Of a DNA stretch of 64,000 nt, positions 43,126 through 52,194 are shown in pieces. Within the stretch, counting starts at the first letter, position 1; every line of letters begins with the position of its first letter. Location of the stretch: positions 3,434,001 through 3,498,000 of the forward strand of contig NZ_CP029553.1 of assembly GCF_003173755.1 (NCBI RefSeq). Reading direction: 5' to 3'. The DNA comes from Methylobacterium terrae (GTDB lineage Bacteria > Pseudomonadota > Alphaproteobacteria > Rhizobiales > Beijerinckiaceae). The translations under genes and the position numbers were made by a program. Below the pieces are notes generated by a model. It worked only from the letters and a program-made list of their open reading frames with translations. It was not told where the DNA came from and made no database searches.

Positions 43126-43605
43126 ATGGCGACGGCGCACCTTCTGTTCGGCTTTCTGGGCTCTGGCAAAACGACCCTGGCCAGGGAGCTTGAACAACGC
43201 CATAGCGCGGTGCGCTTCACGCCCGACGAGTGGATGGCACGCCTGTTTGGTGAGGATCCGCCCGCCGAGATTTTCCAGGAGAAGGTCGCAGCGACCCTCG
43301 CCCTTCTGGAGCCCGTCTGGACCCGCTGTCTGTTCCTTGGCGTGGATGTTGTGCTCGACTACGGGTTCTGGGCCCGCTCCGAGCGTGACCACGCTCGCAG
43401 TCTCGCCCAAGCGCATGGCGGCCGAGCCCTTCTCTACAACGTGGAGTGTCCGATCGACGAAGCTCGTCGGCGCGTGGCGACCCGAAACCGGGAAGAAACA
43501 CGCAGCCTCTACATTGCCCCAGAGACTTTTAATCTCTTGATGTGTCGCATGGAGCCTCTACAAGCCGATGAAACCTTCCTGCGAATTCAACATAAATTCC
43601 AATAA
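43126..43605 (+). CDS. P-loop kinase-like ATPase
   Basis: This 159-aa protein has a Walker A motif GFLGSGKT (residues 9-16), a hydrophobic strand ending in Asp (VDVVLDYGFW, about 67-76) and a basic lid segment (RRRVATRNREETRS). It resembles small P-loop kinases related to zeta toxins and chloramphenicol or nucleotide phosphotransferases. The substrate is unknown. It is followed by a GNAT acetyltransferase, and both lie between copies of a dispersed repeat, as if carried together as a cassette. Confidence 0.75.
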   Translation: MATAHLLFGFLGSGKTTLARELEQRHSAVRFTPDEWMARLFGEDPPAEIFQEKVAATLALLEPVWTRCLFLGVDVVLDYGFWARSERDHARSLAQAHGGRALLYNVECPIDEARRRVATRNREETRSLYIAPETFNLLMCRMEPLQADETFLRIQHKFQ

Positions 43606-43663
43606 AGGCAGCAATATACAATTTATAGCGCTATCTTATAGCTTCTACTAGGGGTTACTGCCT

Positions 43664-44116
43664 GTGAAAGTTCAGATCGAATGCCGAACCGCGCACCAAA
43701 ACGACCTCGATACTATCGCACAGGTCTGGCACGACAGCGCAGCAAGTTCCGATGCTTCACCCGGCGTGGTCCCTCTGGCGGAGTTCCGCGCGCGCATCAA
43801 CATCGAACTAGCGGATGCATGGACGCTGACCGTTGCGTTGGTTGAGGGGCAGATCGTCGGCCTGCTCGCCCTCAAGATCGCCGATGGCGTGCTAGACCAA
43901 CTTTTCGTGTTGCCGTCTGCTCAGCGTAAGGGGGTGGGATCGCTGCTGCTCAAGCAAGCAATGGACGCTATGCCCGCAGGCTTTACTCTTAGAACAGCCT
44001 CAATGAACACTGGTGCGCGTAGTTTCTACGAGCGTATGGGCCTGACGTTAGTCTCGGAGGGCCACCACCCCCGGCAGGGCTACCCCATTTGCTGGTATGG
44101 GTGGAACGTCCGATAA
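43664..44116 (+). CDS. GNAT-family N-acetyltransferase
   Basis: This 150-aa protein has the acetyl-CoA site motif LFVLPSAQRKGVGSLLLKQA (about residues 84-103) and the late GARSFYERMGL motif. It starts at GTG. It may acetylate a small molecule or a protein N-terminus; the substrate cannot be told. The AT-rich gap of 58 bp before it may contain its own promoter. Confidence 0.85.
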   Translation: MKVQIECRTAHQNDLDTIAQVWHDSAASSDASPGVVPLAEFRARINIELADAWTLTVALVEGQIVGLLALKIADGVLDQLFVLPSAQRKGVGSLLLKQAMDAMPAGFTLRTASMNTGARSFYERMGLTLVSEGHHPRQGYPICWYGWNVR

Positions 44117-44125
44117 GGGCCGGAG

Positions 44126-44228
44126 GCAGCCCCAAACAACGCTCAAAACCCGTTAGGGTATGCCCCTTCGGACGGCCGGAATAACGAACGGACCTCGGAG
44201 CGCCGCGCCTACGGTCCGCTCAGGGTGG
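44126..44228 (+). repeat. Dispersed repeat, copy 2 (long form)
   Basis: The right 70 bp (44159-44228) match the copy at 43024-43093 at about 83%. The left part (GCAGCCCCAAACAACGCTCA onward) matches 44731-44770 at about 80%. It therefore links the two other copies and probably represents the full element. Confidence 0.6.
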
Positions 44229-44250
44229 TGAGCGGACATAGGAGCGCACA

Positions 44251-44655
44251 TCATTTCCCAGCTGGGCGAAGCCTTTCCCGCGCGACCCATGTGTCGAAAT
44301 GCAAACGCGAGAAGTAACCAGGTTCCGGATCAATCCCTCGTTGCCAGGGTGTGCATCGCCAGACTGAACCGTCGGGAAGCTCTAAGTTCATGAAATAATA
44401 ATCCATCGAAAGTCCTTCATAATCATCGTGGATAAAGGCAATGGATTGTATTTTACAACCATAATCTACATAAACACCATTTATATAGCGTCTATAATGG
44501 AGAATTTCCCCCGCGTCGTAGATCCATGCATGAACCAGATCATCAAGAGGAGATACAAATATAATGCATCTAGGATATAAAATACTACCGTCGCACGTCT
44601 CATATATATCAAATTGCCAAAGGGGATTTTTGACACTCCGACAATCGAGTTTCAC
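44251..44655 (-). CDS. AT-rich orphan gene, function unknown
   Basis: This 134-aa protein is rich in Tyr, Asp and Trp (RRYINGVYVDYGCKIQSIAF, HDDYEGLSMDYYFMNLEL). Its GC content is about 45%, far below the surroundings, a clear sign of transfer. It resembles small proteins found with nuclease or RNA-polymerase-like enzymes and immunity-type proteins, but I recognise no family. It runs against its neighbours and is bracketed by two copies of the dispersed repeat. Confidence 0.6.
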   Translation of the reverse strand: MKLDCRSVKNPLWQFDIYETCDGSILYPRCIIFVSPLDDLVHAWIYDAGEILHYRRYINGVYVDYGCKIQSIAFIHDDYEGLSMDYYFMNLELPDGSVWRCTPWQRGIDPEPGYFSRLHFDTWVARERLRPAGK

Positions 44656-44730
44656 GACACCGCTCCAACATCACCTAAAAACACTATAGCATCAGCAGCA
44701 TGGATCCAACGTCCGGTGCAGGTCGAAAGC

Positions 44731-44790
44731 TGCCCCAAACGATGTCCAAAATCCGCTAGGGTATACCCATAAGGACATGCCGGTGGCGCA
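44731..44790 (+). repeat. Dispersed repeat, copy 3 (partial)
   Basis: GCTGCCCCAAACGATGTCCA and the following GGGTATACCCATAAGGACAT match the left part of copy 2. The right part is lost or diverged. The IS66-family element is inserted about 80 bp further on. Confidence 0.5.
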
Positions 44791-44867
44791 TGACCAGTCC
44801 AGATGGATCTGTGACGTTCACCAACGACGCGGTCCGATCTGGGATGCCGCTCATGTGGACCTGAGTG

Positions 44868-46327
44868 GTAATTACCCAGGGGGGTGTCGGGACGGCGCGG
44901 CTTGGCCGCGGCGGGATCGTCGGGTCGCCCCCCTTGCCGGAACGCGGTTTGGCTGATTCGTTGTCGGGATGAGCCGCAGTGACCTCGAGCGCCTGAGCAA
45001 GGAGGAACTGATCGAGTTGGTGCTGAAGCTGCACCGGCCCGAGCAGACGTCGCGCACCTCGTCCAAGCCGCCGGCGAGCGACCGCAAGCAGCGGCGCGAG
45101 AAGGCCCGGCCGGGCGGCGCCAAGCCCGGGCACGAGGGCCACAAGCGGGCGCTGACGCCTGATCCGGATCAGGTCATGGAGCATCGGCCGACCTCGTGTA
45201 CGGCCTGCGGCGAGCCACTGCCCACCGATCTGCCGGCCGAGGTGATCAGCGTGCACGAGCGGATCGACCTGCCGTTGGTTCGCCCAGCCGTCGAGCAGCA
45301 CCGGCGCCTGTGCGTGACCTGCCCGGCCTGCCGGACCCGGGTCGTCGCCCCGCGGCCGGCGGGGGCCGACGCGACGCCGTTCGGGCCACGTCTGCACGCG
45401 GTGGCGACGTATCTGAAGACGTTCCAGGCGTTGTCCTACGAACGGTTGCAGGCCACCCTGTCGGATCTGTTCGGGCTGAGGCTGAGCCAGGGCGGGCTGA
45501 TGAACCTGCTGCGGCGCGCCCAAGGTTGCTTTGCCGAGGGCCGGGACGCGGCGCTGGCGCGGCTGCGGCAGGCTCGCGTGGTGGCCTCGGACGAGACCGG
45601 GGTGCGCATCGAGGGCACCAACAGCTTCCACTGGGTGTTCCGCTGCCAGGACGCGGTGGTACATCACGCCGCCCCGAGCCGGGCGGCATCCGTGGTCGGC
45701 GAGGTGATGGCCGGGCATCGGCCTGAGGTGTGGCTCTCCGACCGGTACTCGGCCCAGCAGGGTCATGGCGAGCGCCAGCAGACCTGCCTGGCGCACCTCG
45801 CCCGCGACGTGGCCTATGCGGTCGAGGCGGGCGACGACCTGATCGCCTTGCGGCTCCAGTGGTGGCTCGACAAGGCCTTCGGGCTCGCCCGCGGGCTGAC
45901 CGAACTGGCGACTTCGACCCTGGCGCGCAAGCGGCGCGAGTTGGAGCAGGACCTCGACGACATCCTGAAGGCCCCGGCGACGTGCGACCTGGCCCAGGCG
46001 CTCCAGGCCCGGATGGGCCGGGCGCGCGATCAACTCCTGACCTTCGTGGCCTTCCCCGGGACGGTGGACGTGACCAACAACGCCTGCGAGCGCGACCTGC
46101 GGCCGGCGGTGATCCAGCGCAAGGTGACGAACGGCTATCGGGCGATGTGGGCCGCCCAGGGCGAGGCGGACGTGCGCACCGTCGTCGCCACCGCCGCGCT
46201 CAGGACCAAGGCCACGTCCTTCGCCACCCTACTCGCCACCATCACAGCCTGATCAACCTCCCAGCCGCCAGCCCGGATAGACGTGCCGACGAACGCGCGA
46301 GCCGAAAAACACCCCGTGGGTAATTAC
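44868..46327 (+). mobile_element. Intact IS66-family insertion sequence
   Basis: A 1460-bp element with terminal inverted repeats beginning GTAATTACCCA at both ends (left 44868, right 46327 read inward) and an exact 8-bp target duplication CCTGAGTG at 44860-44867 and 46328-46335. Eight bases is the known duplication length of the IS66 family. It carries a single transposase gene without the small tnpA and tnpB genes, as in the ISBst12-type branch. The perfect duplication and intact gene suggest a recent insertion. Confidence 0.9.
44969..46252 (+). CDS. tnpC: IS66-family transposase
   Basis: This 427-aa DDE transposase has an N-terminal helix with a leucine-rich segment (LERLSKEELIELVLKLHR), a zinc-finger-like part (CTACGEP, CPACRTRV) and a catalytic core. 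The likely DDE residues are in VVASDETGVRI, VWLSDRYSAQQGH and NNACERDLRP. The C-terminus is complete. It is the only gene of the element at 44868-46327. Confidence 0.92.
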   Translation: MSRSDLERLSKEELIELVLKLHRPEQTSRTSSKPPASDRKQRREKARPGGAKPGHEGHKRALTPDPDQVMEHRPTSCTACGEPLPTDLPAEVISVHERIDLPLVRPAVEQHRRLCVTCPACRTRVVAPRPAGADATPFGPRLHAVATYLKTFQALSYERLQATLSDLFGLRLSQGGLMNLLRRAQGCFAEGRDAALARLRQARVVASDETGVRIEGTNSFHWVFRCQDAVVHHAAPSRAASVVGEVMAGHRPEVWLSDRYSAQQGHGERQQTCLAHLARDVAYAVEAGDDLIALRLQWWLDKAFGLARGLTELATSTLARKRRELEQDLDDILKAPATCDLAQALQARMGRARDQLLTFVAFPGTVDVTNNACERDLRPAVIQRKVTNGYRAMWAAQGEADVRTVVATAALRTKATSFATLLATITA

Positions 46328-46565
46328 CCTGAGTGAGACCGGTGCAGTAGGGCAGGCCTCGTTGGACTGAGCATGGTGGACAGGCGGCCGTGGACCGTTG
46401 CAGCCCCATCGCTGCAAACCGGCTTCCGACCTGCTTCGGCGGGAAGCAGGGTCTGCTTGCGGTGCACCATCTCGCTGAACAGTCGCGTGACCCCGTGCGA
46501 ACCATCGGCCTCCTCGACTTCGGGTCAGGGGTGTCCAGGGGCCGGCCGAGCGCCGCCGACGGTGA

Positions 46566-47474
46566 TCAGACCTTGGTTGGTCGCGATGGCGCACCCTCCG
46601 CACGGCGCGTCCGCCGCGCGTCGGGTTTGCGCCGTCCGGTCCGGAGCTCGGCGCGCAGTTCGGAGACGTAGGCCCGGGAGATCCCGAGCCGCAGGGCGAT
46701 CTGGGCGAGGCTCAGCGTCGGCGACAGGATCAGGTCGCGCGCCGCCGCATCGAGCCAGGTGTCGCGCGGCTCGCGGCGCCGGCCGTGGAACCGGCGCCGG
46801 ACATGGTTGACGATGGCGGGGTCGGCGCCGTGCCGGGCCGCGAAGTCCTTGGTCTCGGCGGTGGCGAGGTCCTCGCGCCGCTCCTGCCACCAATCCTGAT
46901 TGTCGGCGTGCCAGTCGAGGGTGAGCCGGCGGCGCAGGCGGGTCAGGCTGGCCGGGCTGAGGGGCAGGCCGCAGGCGCCCGGGTGCAGGCGGTGCTGCTC
47001 GAGATGAGCGACGAGTTCCCGGGTGAGGATGATGCCGTTGCCGCTGCCACCGAGGGGCGGGCCGCGCAGGATGTCGAAGCCGAAGGCGGTCGGGATGCGC
47101 AGGGTGGCGCGATGGACGACGCCGACGACGTCGGTGATCTCGGGTCGGTCCTTGATCGGCTCGGGCTTGGGGAGGGTGAGCCAGGCGTTGCGGGTTCGGA
47201 CCTGCCTGGCCTCGGCGACGCTGCGCGGGCGGATGCCGGCGGCCTTGAGGAGGGTGCTGATGGTCTTGGTGGAGACGTCGTGGCGCCGGGCGAGGTCGAC
47301 GGTGCTGGCGCCGTCCTGGTAGTCCCTGGCGAGGGCGGCACGGTCGATGAGGCGGGCGGCTTTCTGTCCCCCCCGGCGCCGGGGCCGCGGCGGAGCATCG
47401 GTCGGGTCTGGGCCGGGGCGGGAGGGCGCGGAGGCCGTAGCCCGTGGGGGCGGAGAGGTGGGACGATCGTGCAC
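46566..47474 (-). CDS. Helix-turn-helix DNA-binding protein, function unknown
   Basis: This 302-aa protein has a basic, proline-rich N-terminus, then a helix-turn-helix like those of recombinases and IS regulators (about residues 52-76, STVDLARRHDVSTKTISTLL) and a second one near the C-terminus (about 255-280, SLAQIALRLGISRAYVSELR). The middle region contains a Trp-rich part (DWHADNQDWWQERRED). Two HTH units at the ends suggest binding of two DNA sites. It stands between the IS66 element and an RHS fragment. It may belong to a mobile element, but no catalytic motif is seen. Confidence 0.65.
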   Translation of the reverse strand: MHDRPTSPPPRATASAPSRPGPDPTDAPPRPRRRGGQKAARLIDRAALARDYQDGASTVDLARRHDVSTKTISTLLKAAGIRPRSVAEARQVRTRNAWLTLPKPEPIKDRPEITDVVGVVHRATLRIPTAFGFDILRGPPLGGSGNGIILTRELVAHLEQHRLHPGACGLPLSPASLTRLRRRLTLDWHADNQDWWQERREDLATAETKDFAARHGADPAIVNHVRRRFHGRRREPRDTWLDAAARDLILSPTLSLAQIALRLGISRAYVSELRAELRTGRRKPDARRTRRAEGAPSRPTKV

Positions 47475-47589
47475 GCTACCCCCGTCCTATCCGTGTCATC
47501 GGCCTGCGCTCGCGTGCCGGGATGGCGAGATCATAGCGGCAAGGTCTGGCTCACCCAACGGCATTTTCCTGACGCACTCGACCTCGATC

Positions 47590-47905
47590 TGCTGACCGGT
47601 ATCCCGAGCAGGCCCGCGGCGAGGTCGGCGCGCGGCGGCGGCAGGCCCTCGCCGTGGCGGGCCTCGCCGACCTGGCCGTTGGCGTCGTAGGCGTAGGTCG
47701 TCCCGCCCCGCAGACCGTCGGCGATCGACACCGGCTCGAACGCCCGGTTCCACGACCAGCGCCGCTCCAGGGCGTGGCTCCCCGTCCCGGCGCGCTGGCG
47801 CAGGATCTGGCCCAGCGGATCAAACGCCTGCTCCAGCCGGAACCCGCCGCTCGCCCGGCCGGTCTCCCGACCCAGCGCGTCGCGGGAAAACGCGATCGTC
47901 GTAGT
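47590..47905 (-). pseudogene. Orphan RHS repeat fragment
   Basis: The minus strand encodes an RHS-core piece (ERRWSWNRAFEPVSIADGLR, TTYAYDANGQVGEARHGEGL, PPPRADLAAGLLG) that closely matches bases of about 49800-50110 in the RHS gene. It has no start, no C-terminal toxin and no core end. It is a displaced or duplicated core fragment, joined at its 5' side to an IS5-type end. Confidence 0.75.
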
Positions 47906-47984
47906 GATCGCGATCTGCCTGCGTCCACATCGGCTCCTCCAGCCGACGACAACGCGCGACCGCCGAAATCAGTCAAACAGGCTC
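47906..47984 (-). mobile_element. IS5-type left end with transposase start
   Basis: On the minus strand the segment begins GAGCCTGTTTGACTGAT, the end sequence also seen in the MITE-like element at 29.9 kb. It continues to GGAGGA and a transposase-like start MWTQADRDHY. After about ten codons the sequence runs into the RHS fragment, so the rest of the IS is lost. Confidence 0.55.
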
Positions 47985-48227
47985 TCATATCCGAAGCTTA
48001 TCTATTGCTAATGATACAGCCTGTGCCACCGTGTCCTTATACCGTATAATTACACAAGATATCTATTTAAATTTGCAGATATAAAATCTATTTTCCGTCA
48101 TCTATACAGAAATTAACGTTATAAAAAATAGATATGTAATCTTAAATTAAAATAAGATCTAAATATATGTTTTATAAATATCCAGATAATTTTGCAATAA
48201 TTTTCCATTGTCTTGGTATTTATAAAA
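47985..48227. other. Very AT-rich intergenic stretch
   Basis: This 240-bp region is by far the most AT-rich part of the window and holds no gene. It lies downstream of the RHS immunity gene and shares its foreign base composition. No T-run hairpin was clearly resolved, though the many short T and A runs could end transcription. Confidence 0.5.
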
Positions 48228-48497
48228 TTATTTATTTTTTATTCCAAGTTTTTTTCTTGTTTCTTCAAAATCTTCTATGCTGTGAAGATAGGTATCAGGC
48301 TCAGTTTGCAAATCAACGCCGAGCAAATACATGATCGCGTCCCATATAATATCTGAATGCGCTGATTCCATTTCAAGATCTCCAGTGTCGTCTGCAGACA
48401 TTGCTTTTGCAGCAAACGCAGATAGTTCTTCTCTCGTTACAGTTTCCTGGCATAGAGCGTCAAATTTATCGCGTATCTCTTGTAGTGTCACTTTCAT
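48228..48497 (-). CDS. Probable immunity protein for the RHS toxin
   Basis: This 89-aa acidic, helical protein (MKVTLQEIRDKFDALCQETV, ending KKLGIKNK) has no signal peptide. I take the ATG at 48497, one base after the RHS stop, because this tight coupling is typical of toxin and immunity pairs. The longer frame up to 48608 would run inside the toxin coding sequence. Base composition is AT-rich like the toxin domain. It is expected to neutralise the RHS C-terminal toxin in the cytoplasm. Confidence 0.7.
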   Translation of the reverse strand: MKVTLQEIRDKFDALCQETVTREELSAFAAKAMSADDTGDLEMESAHSDIIWDAIMYLLGVDLQTEPDTYLHSIEDFEETRKKLGIKNK

Positions 48498-48498
48498 T

Positions 48499-51400
48499 TC
48501 ACCATTTCCCAATGTAGTTGTCGTTGGCGTCAAATCGGAAATGAACTTTTGCACCGCCCGTTTCTGGGCGAACTTGTCGCACATTTCCTGCAGCGTCGAT
48601 TGTTTCATGCCAAGTACGAGTTCTGCCCGTAACGGGGTTCCACTCTCGTACGACGCGACGCCCAATCATATCACCCGGTGTTTTAGCGGGATCAATTATC
48701 CCATAATATCTAATCCTACCATTTTCAAGCTCCTTGACCCCTCCCTTGCCATATTTTTGTGCCTGACGAAGATGCTCCTTCAGTCTTGCGCCCTCCGCTG
48801 AACTGCTAGGAACAGCCTGATTTTCATTTACATTTTTGGATTTATTAAAATCGCATCCAGCTAGCCCGAATGGATCAAGCTCTGCGACTGGTCGTTGAAC
48901 ATATCCTTGTGGCTGGGATCCTCCCTCCAATCCTATCGGATCCGGACTGACATACTGCCCTGCCTCCGCATCGTAGTACCGGAACCGGTTGTAGCTCAGC
49001 CCATTCTCATCGTCCGCCCACTGACCCGGGAACCCAATCGGGCACAGATCAGACCCGTCCTCCTCAGCCTCTCCCGCACCCCGCGCCGCCCGCACCCCCG
49101 CCAGCGACACCACCCCGTCATTCGCAGCCTCGCCTCGCCATACACCGCGCGTCCCGCCCCACAGACGGTGCGACCGCGACCACGCCCGACGCCCCTGACC
49201 ATCGTACAGCTCACGCGGCGTCCCGAGATGGTCCGTCACCACGTGGTGCACCACACCACCCCGCTCCCGCGCCACAGGCCGGAACGTCCCCGGCTCGTGG
49301 TGCCACGACACCGCCCGGTCCCACGCCACACGACCGTCGGCAAAAACGGGCGCGGCCTGCGCCACCACGTCCCCGTCCCACAGATACGCCTCCCCCGCTG
49401 GCGCCTCCCCCGCTGGCGCCTCCCCCCGCACCACGCCGGGCCCGTCGCCCGGCGCCCCCACCCGTCGCTTCCACACACGCCGCCCGAACGGGTCGTAGCC
49501 GTAGCCCCACCGCTCCCCCGAAGGCGTCTCGCACCACACCAGGCGGTCGAGCGCGTTCCAGCCGTAGCGCCACAGCTTCGGCCGGAACCCGCGCCGCTCC
49601 ACCCGCCGCTCGACCACACGCCCCTGCGCGTCGTGCGTGAGCAGGATCCGCGACCCGTCCGCCCCGCGCGCCGCCTTCACCTTGCCGCCCGGGCTCGACA
49701 GCCACGGCGTCAACGCCCGCCCCAGCGGCTCGCCCGGCAGCGCGGTGTCCGAGGCGGCGACGTCACGGGTCGCCGCGTAGGCGAAGCGCTCGACCTCGAC
49801 CTGCTCGCCCGGCAGGCCGAGCAGGCCGGCGGCGAGGTCGGCGCGCGGCGGGGGCAAGCCCTCGCCGTGGCGGGCCTCGGTGACCTGGCCGTTGGCGTCG
49901 CAGGCGTAGGCCGTGCCGCCCCACAGCCCGTCGGCGATCGCGGTCGGCTCATAGGCCCGGTTCCAGCTCCAGCGCCGCTCCAGGGCGTGGTGACCCGCCC
50001 CGGCGCGCTGGCGCACGATCTGGCCCAGCGGATCGAAGGCCTGCGCCAGCCGGAACCCGCCGCCCGCACGGCCGGTCTCCCGGCCCAGCGCATCGCGGGT
50101 GAAGGCGATCGTGGTCGGGTCGCCGGGCCCGGCCAGGGTCAGGGCGGCCAGAGCCCCGAGCGGATCGTAGGCGTAGGCCGACAGCCCCTCGCCGATGCGC
50201 CGCTCGATCCGATGCCCTTGCACGTCGTAGCGGCTCTCGACCGTGCGGCCGTCGCGGCTCTCCGACACGATCCGCCCGAGGGCGTCGCGCGTGAGCGTCA
50301 CCACCCCGTCGCCGTTCTCAGCCCGCACCAGCAGGCCGCGCGCGTCGTAGGCGAAGCGCTCCTCCACCTCCGGGGCGCCGGTGCCCGGGTCGATCCCGGC
50401 CGCGTAGCCGCGCCGCGCGACCAGAAGGTTGGAGCGGTCGTAGGCGTAAGACACGCGCGAGCCGTCGCCGTTCTCCTGCTCGACCACGCGGCCGGCGGCG
50501 TCGCGGAGGTAGCGCAGGGTGCGGCCGTCGAAGTCGGTCTCGGCCACCACCCGGCCGGCGCCGTCGCGGTCGTAGCGGTAGGTCCGACCGTGGGCGTTGG
50601 CGACCGCGACGAGGAGCCCGCGCACGTCGTAGGCCAACGACAGAACGCCGCCGCCGGGATCGGTGACCGACAGGAGCTCGTCGAAGGGACCGTAGGCGTA
50701 GCGGGTGACCCGCCCCTCGCCGTCGACGACCTCGGCGACCTGGCCCTCGCCGTCGAAGCGGCGCCGGATCGTCACCCCGTCCGGGCGGATCACCGCCGAG
50801 GGCGTGTCGAGCGGCACGCCCTCGGCGTCGTCGTAGAGGATGCGGGTGTGCGCCCCGAGCGGGTCGGTGACGGCGGTCACCCGCCCGAACGGGTCGTCAC
50901 GCGACAGCCGCGTGACGCCGCCCTTCGGATCGGTGACCGCGACCAGCCGGTGCTGCGCGTCGTAGTCGCGCCGCTCGCTCGTGCCGTCGGGGTGGTGGAT
51001 CGCGGAGAGCCGCCCGGCCGGCGTCCAGTCGAAGCGGGTTTCGGTGCCGAGCGGGTCGCGCGCCGCGACGACGTTGCCTTGACGGTCGCGCTCGTAGCGC
51101 CAGGCGCCGCCCGTTTGCAGCACGAGGTCGAGCTGGCCCGGGCCGCTCCAGCGCAGCCGCGTGCGGCGCCCCTCGGCGTCGACGACCTCGGTGACGTTGC
51201 CGTCGGGGTCGTAGGCCAAGCGCGTGACGTGGCCGAGGGGGTCGGTGCTTTGCGTGCGGTAGCCGTCCTCGTAGGCGTGCCGGGTCTCGGCGCCGAGGCC
51301 GTCGGTCTCGGCCAGCACGTTCTCGTCGGCGTCATAGTCGGTGCGCTCGACCGCCGCGCCGCCGCCGGGCCGGTAGAGGGTGCGCCGGGCCTGCGCGTCG

Positions 51401-51984
51401 TAACTGAAGGTATCGCCGTTCCACGGCCCGCTCGTGCCGGTGGTGACCACCCGGTCCTCGACGTCGTAGGCGTAGGTGCACCAGGTCCGGCCGACGGCGT
51501 CCTGCCAGCGGGCGAGGCGGCCGCGCGCATCGTAGGCGTAGGTCAGGCTGAAGGCGGTGGCGCGGTCGGCGCTCAGCATGTTGCCGGCGGCGTCGTAGGC
51601 GTAGTCCACCAGGCGCCGCTCGGCCCCGCCCATCGCGAGGGTCACCGAGCAGCGGCGGCCCTGCGGGTCGTTGGCGAAGGTCAGCGCGTAGCCGTCGCTG
51701 TGCTCGGCGCGCAGGAGCAGGCCCTGCCCGTCGCGGGCGAGCGCGATCCGGTTGCCGTGCGGGTCCTCGATCGCGGTCAGGCGGTAGACCCGGTCCTTGC
51801 CCTGCGCAAAGCACCGCGTCAGGCGCCCGTCGGACAGGCGCAGCTGCTTGAGCCAGGGGGCCGTCAGGGCGAGGTGGCGGTACTTGGCGTTGCGCGAGGG
51901 CTCGAAGCCGAACGGTCGCGCGAACGCGACGCGACGGCCCTCCTCGTCGCGGTAGAGCAGCTTGTTGTCCGCCCGCACCTTCAC
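48499..51984 (-). CDS. RHS-repeat polymorphic toxin
   Basis: This RHS protein of 1161 aa or more has many YD repeats (for example YAYDARGRLARWQDAVGRTW), a conserved core end (ENGLSYNRFRYYDAEAGQYV, SPDPIGLEGG, then ELDPFGLAG) and a variable C-terminus of about 115 aa (GRIRYYGIIDPAKTPGDM to the end) that should be the toxin. The shell encloses the toxin, which is delivered to rival cells, here probably by T6SS with the VgrG upstream. The GTG at 51984 is a poor start: RHS-like sequence (SEPVVVSRGEYAETWEEVRL) continues in frame up to 52194 without any ATG, GTG or TTG. The toxin activity is not recognised. Confidence 0.82.
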   Translation of the reverse strand: MKVRADNKLLYRDEEGRRVAFARPFGFEPSRNAKYRHLALTAPWLKQLRLSDGRLTRCFAQGKDRVYRLTAIEDPHGNRIALARDGQGLLLRAEHSDGYALTFANDPQGRRCSVTLAMGGAERRLVDYAYDAAGNMLSADRATAFSLTYAYDARGRLARWQDAVGRTWCTYAYDVEDRVVTTGTSGPWNGDTFSYDAQARRTLYRPGGGAAVERTDYDADENVLAETDGLGAETRHAYEDGYRTQSTDPLGHVTRLAYDPDGNVTEVVDAEGRRTRLRWSGPGQLDLVLQTGGAWRYERDRQGNVVAARDPLGTETRFDWTPAGRLSAIHHPDGTSERRDYDAQHRLVAVTDPKGGVTRLSRDDPFGRVTAVTDPLGAHTRILYDDAEGVPLDTPSAVIRPDGVTIRRRFDGEGQVAEVVDGEGRVTRYAYGPFDELLSVTDPGGGVLSLAYDVRGLLVAVANAHGRTYRYDRDGAGRVVAETDFDGRTLRYLRDAAGRVVEQENGDGSRVSYAYDRSNLLVARRGYAAGIDPGTGAPEVEERFAYDARGLLVRAENGDGVVTLTRDALGRIVSESRDGRTVESRYDVQGHRIERRIGEGLSAYAYDPLGALAALTLAGPGDPTTIAFTRDALGRETGRAGGGFRLAQAFDPLGQIVRQRAGAGHHALERRWSWNRAYEPTAIADGLWGGTAYACDANGQVTEARHGEGLPPPRADLAAGLLGLPGEQVEVERFAYAATRDVAASDTALPGEPLGRALTPWLSSPGGKVKAARGADGSRILLTHDAQGRVVERRVERRGFRPKLWRYGWNALDRLVWCETPSGERWGYGYDPFGRRVWKRRVGAPGDGPGVVRGEAPAGEAPAGEAYLWDGDVVAQAAPVFADGRVAWDRAVSWHHEPGTFRPVARERGGVVHHVVTDHLGTPRELYDGQGRRAWSRSHRLWGGTRGVWRGEAANDGVVSLAGVRAARGAGEAEEDGSDLCPIGFPGQWADDENGLSYNRFRYYDAEAGQYVSPDPIGLEGGSQPQGYVQRPVAELDPFGLAGCDFNKSKNVNENQAVPSSSAEGARLKEHLRQAQKYGKGGVKELENGRIRYYGIIDPAKTPGDMIGRRVVREWNPVTGRTRTWHETIDAAGNVRQVRPETGGAKVHFRFDANDNYIGKW

Positions 51985-52194
51985 GGTGACGTCGAGGAGC
52001 GAGGTGCGGTTGCGCCCGAGCGGGCCGTCGGTGCCGCGCTGGTGGCCGTAGCTGCGGCGCAGCTCCAGCGGGATCGTGCCGTCGAGGCGGACCTCCTCCC
52101 AGGTCTCGGCGTACTCGCCGCGGCTGACGACGACCGGCTCGCTCCGGGGGCTGTCTCGTCGACCGCGGCCTCGTCGGCGGCGTCCCTCGGAGTC

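Noticed and set aside
43024..44790. Classical integron
   Set aside because: No integron integrase and no typical attC core sites were found; only the cassette-like layout is similar.
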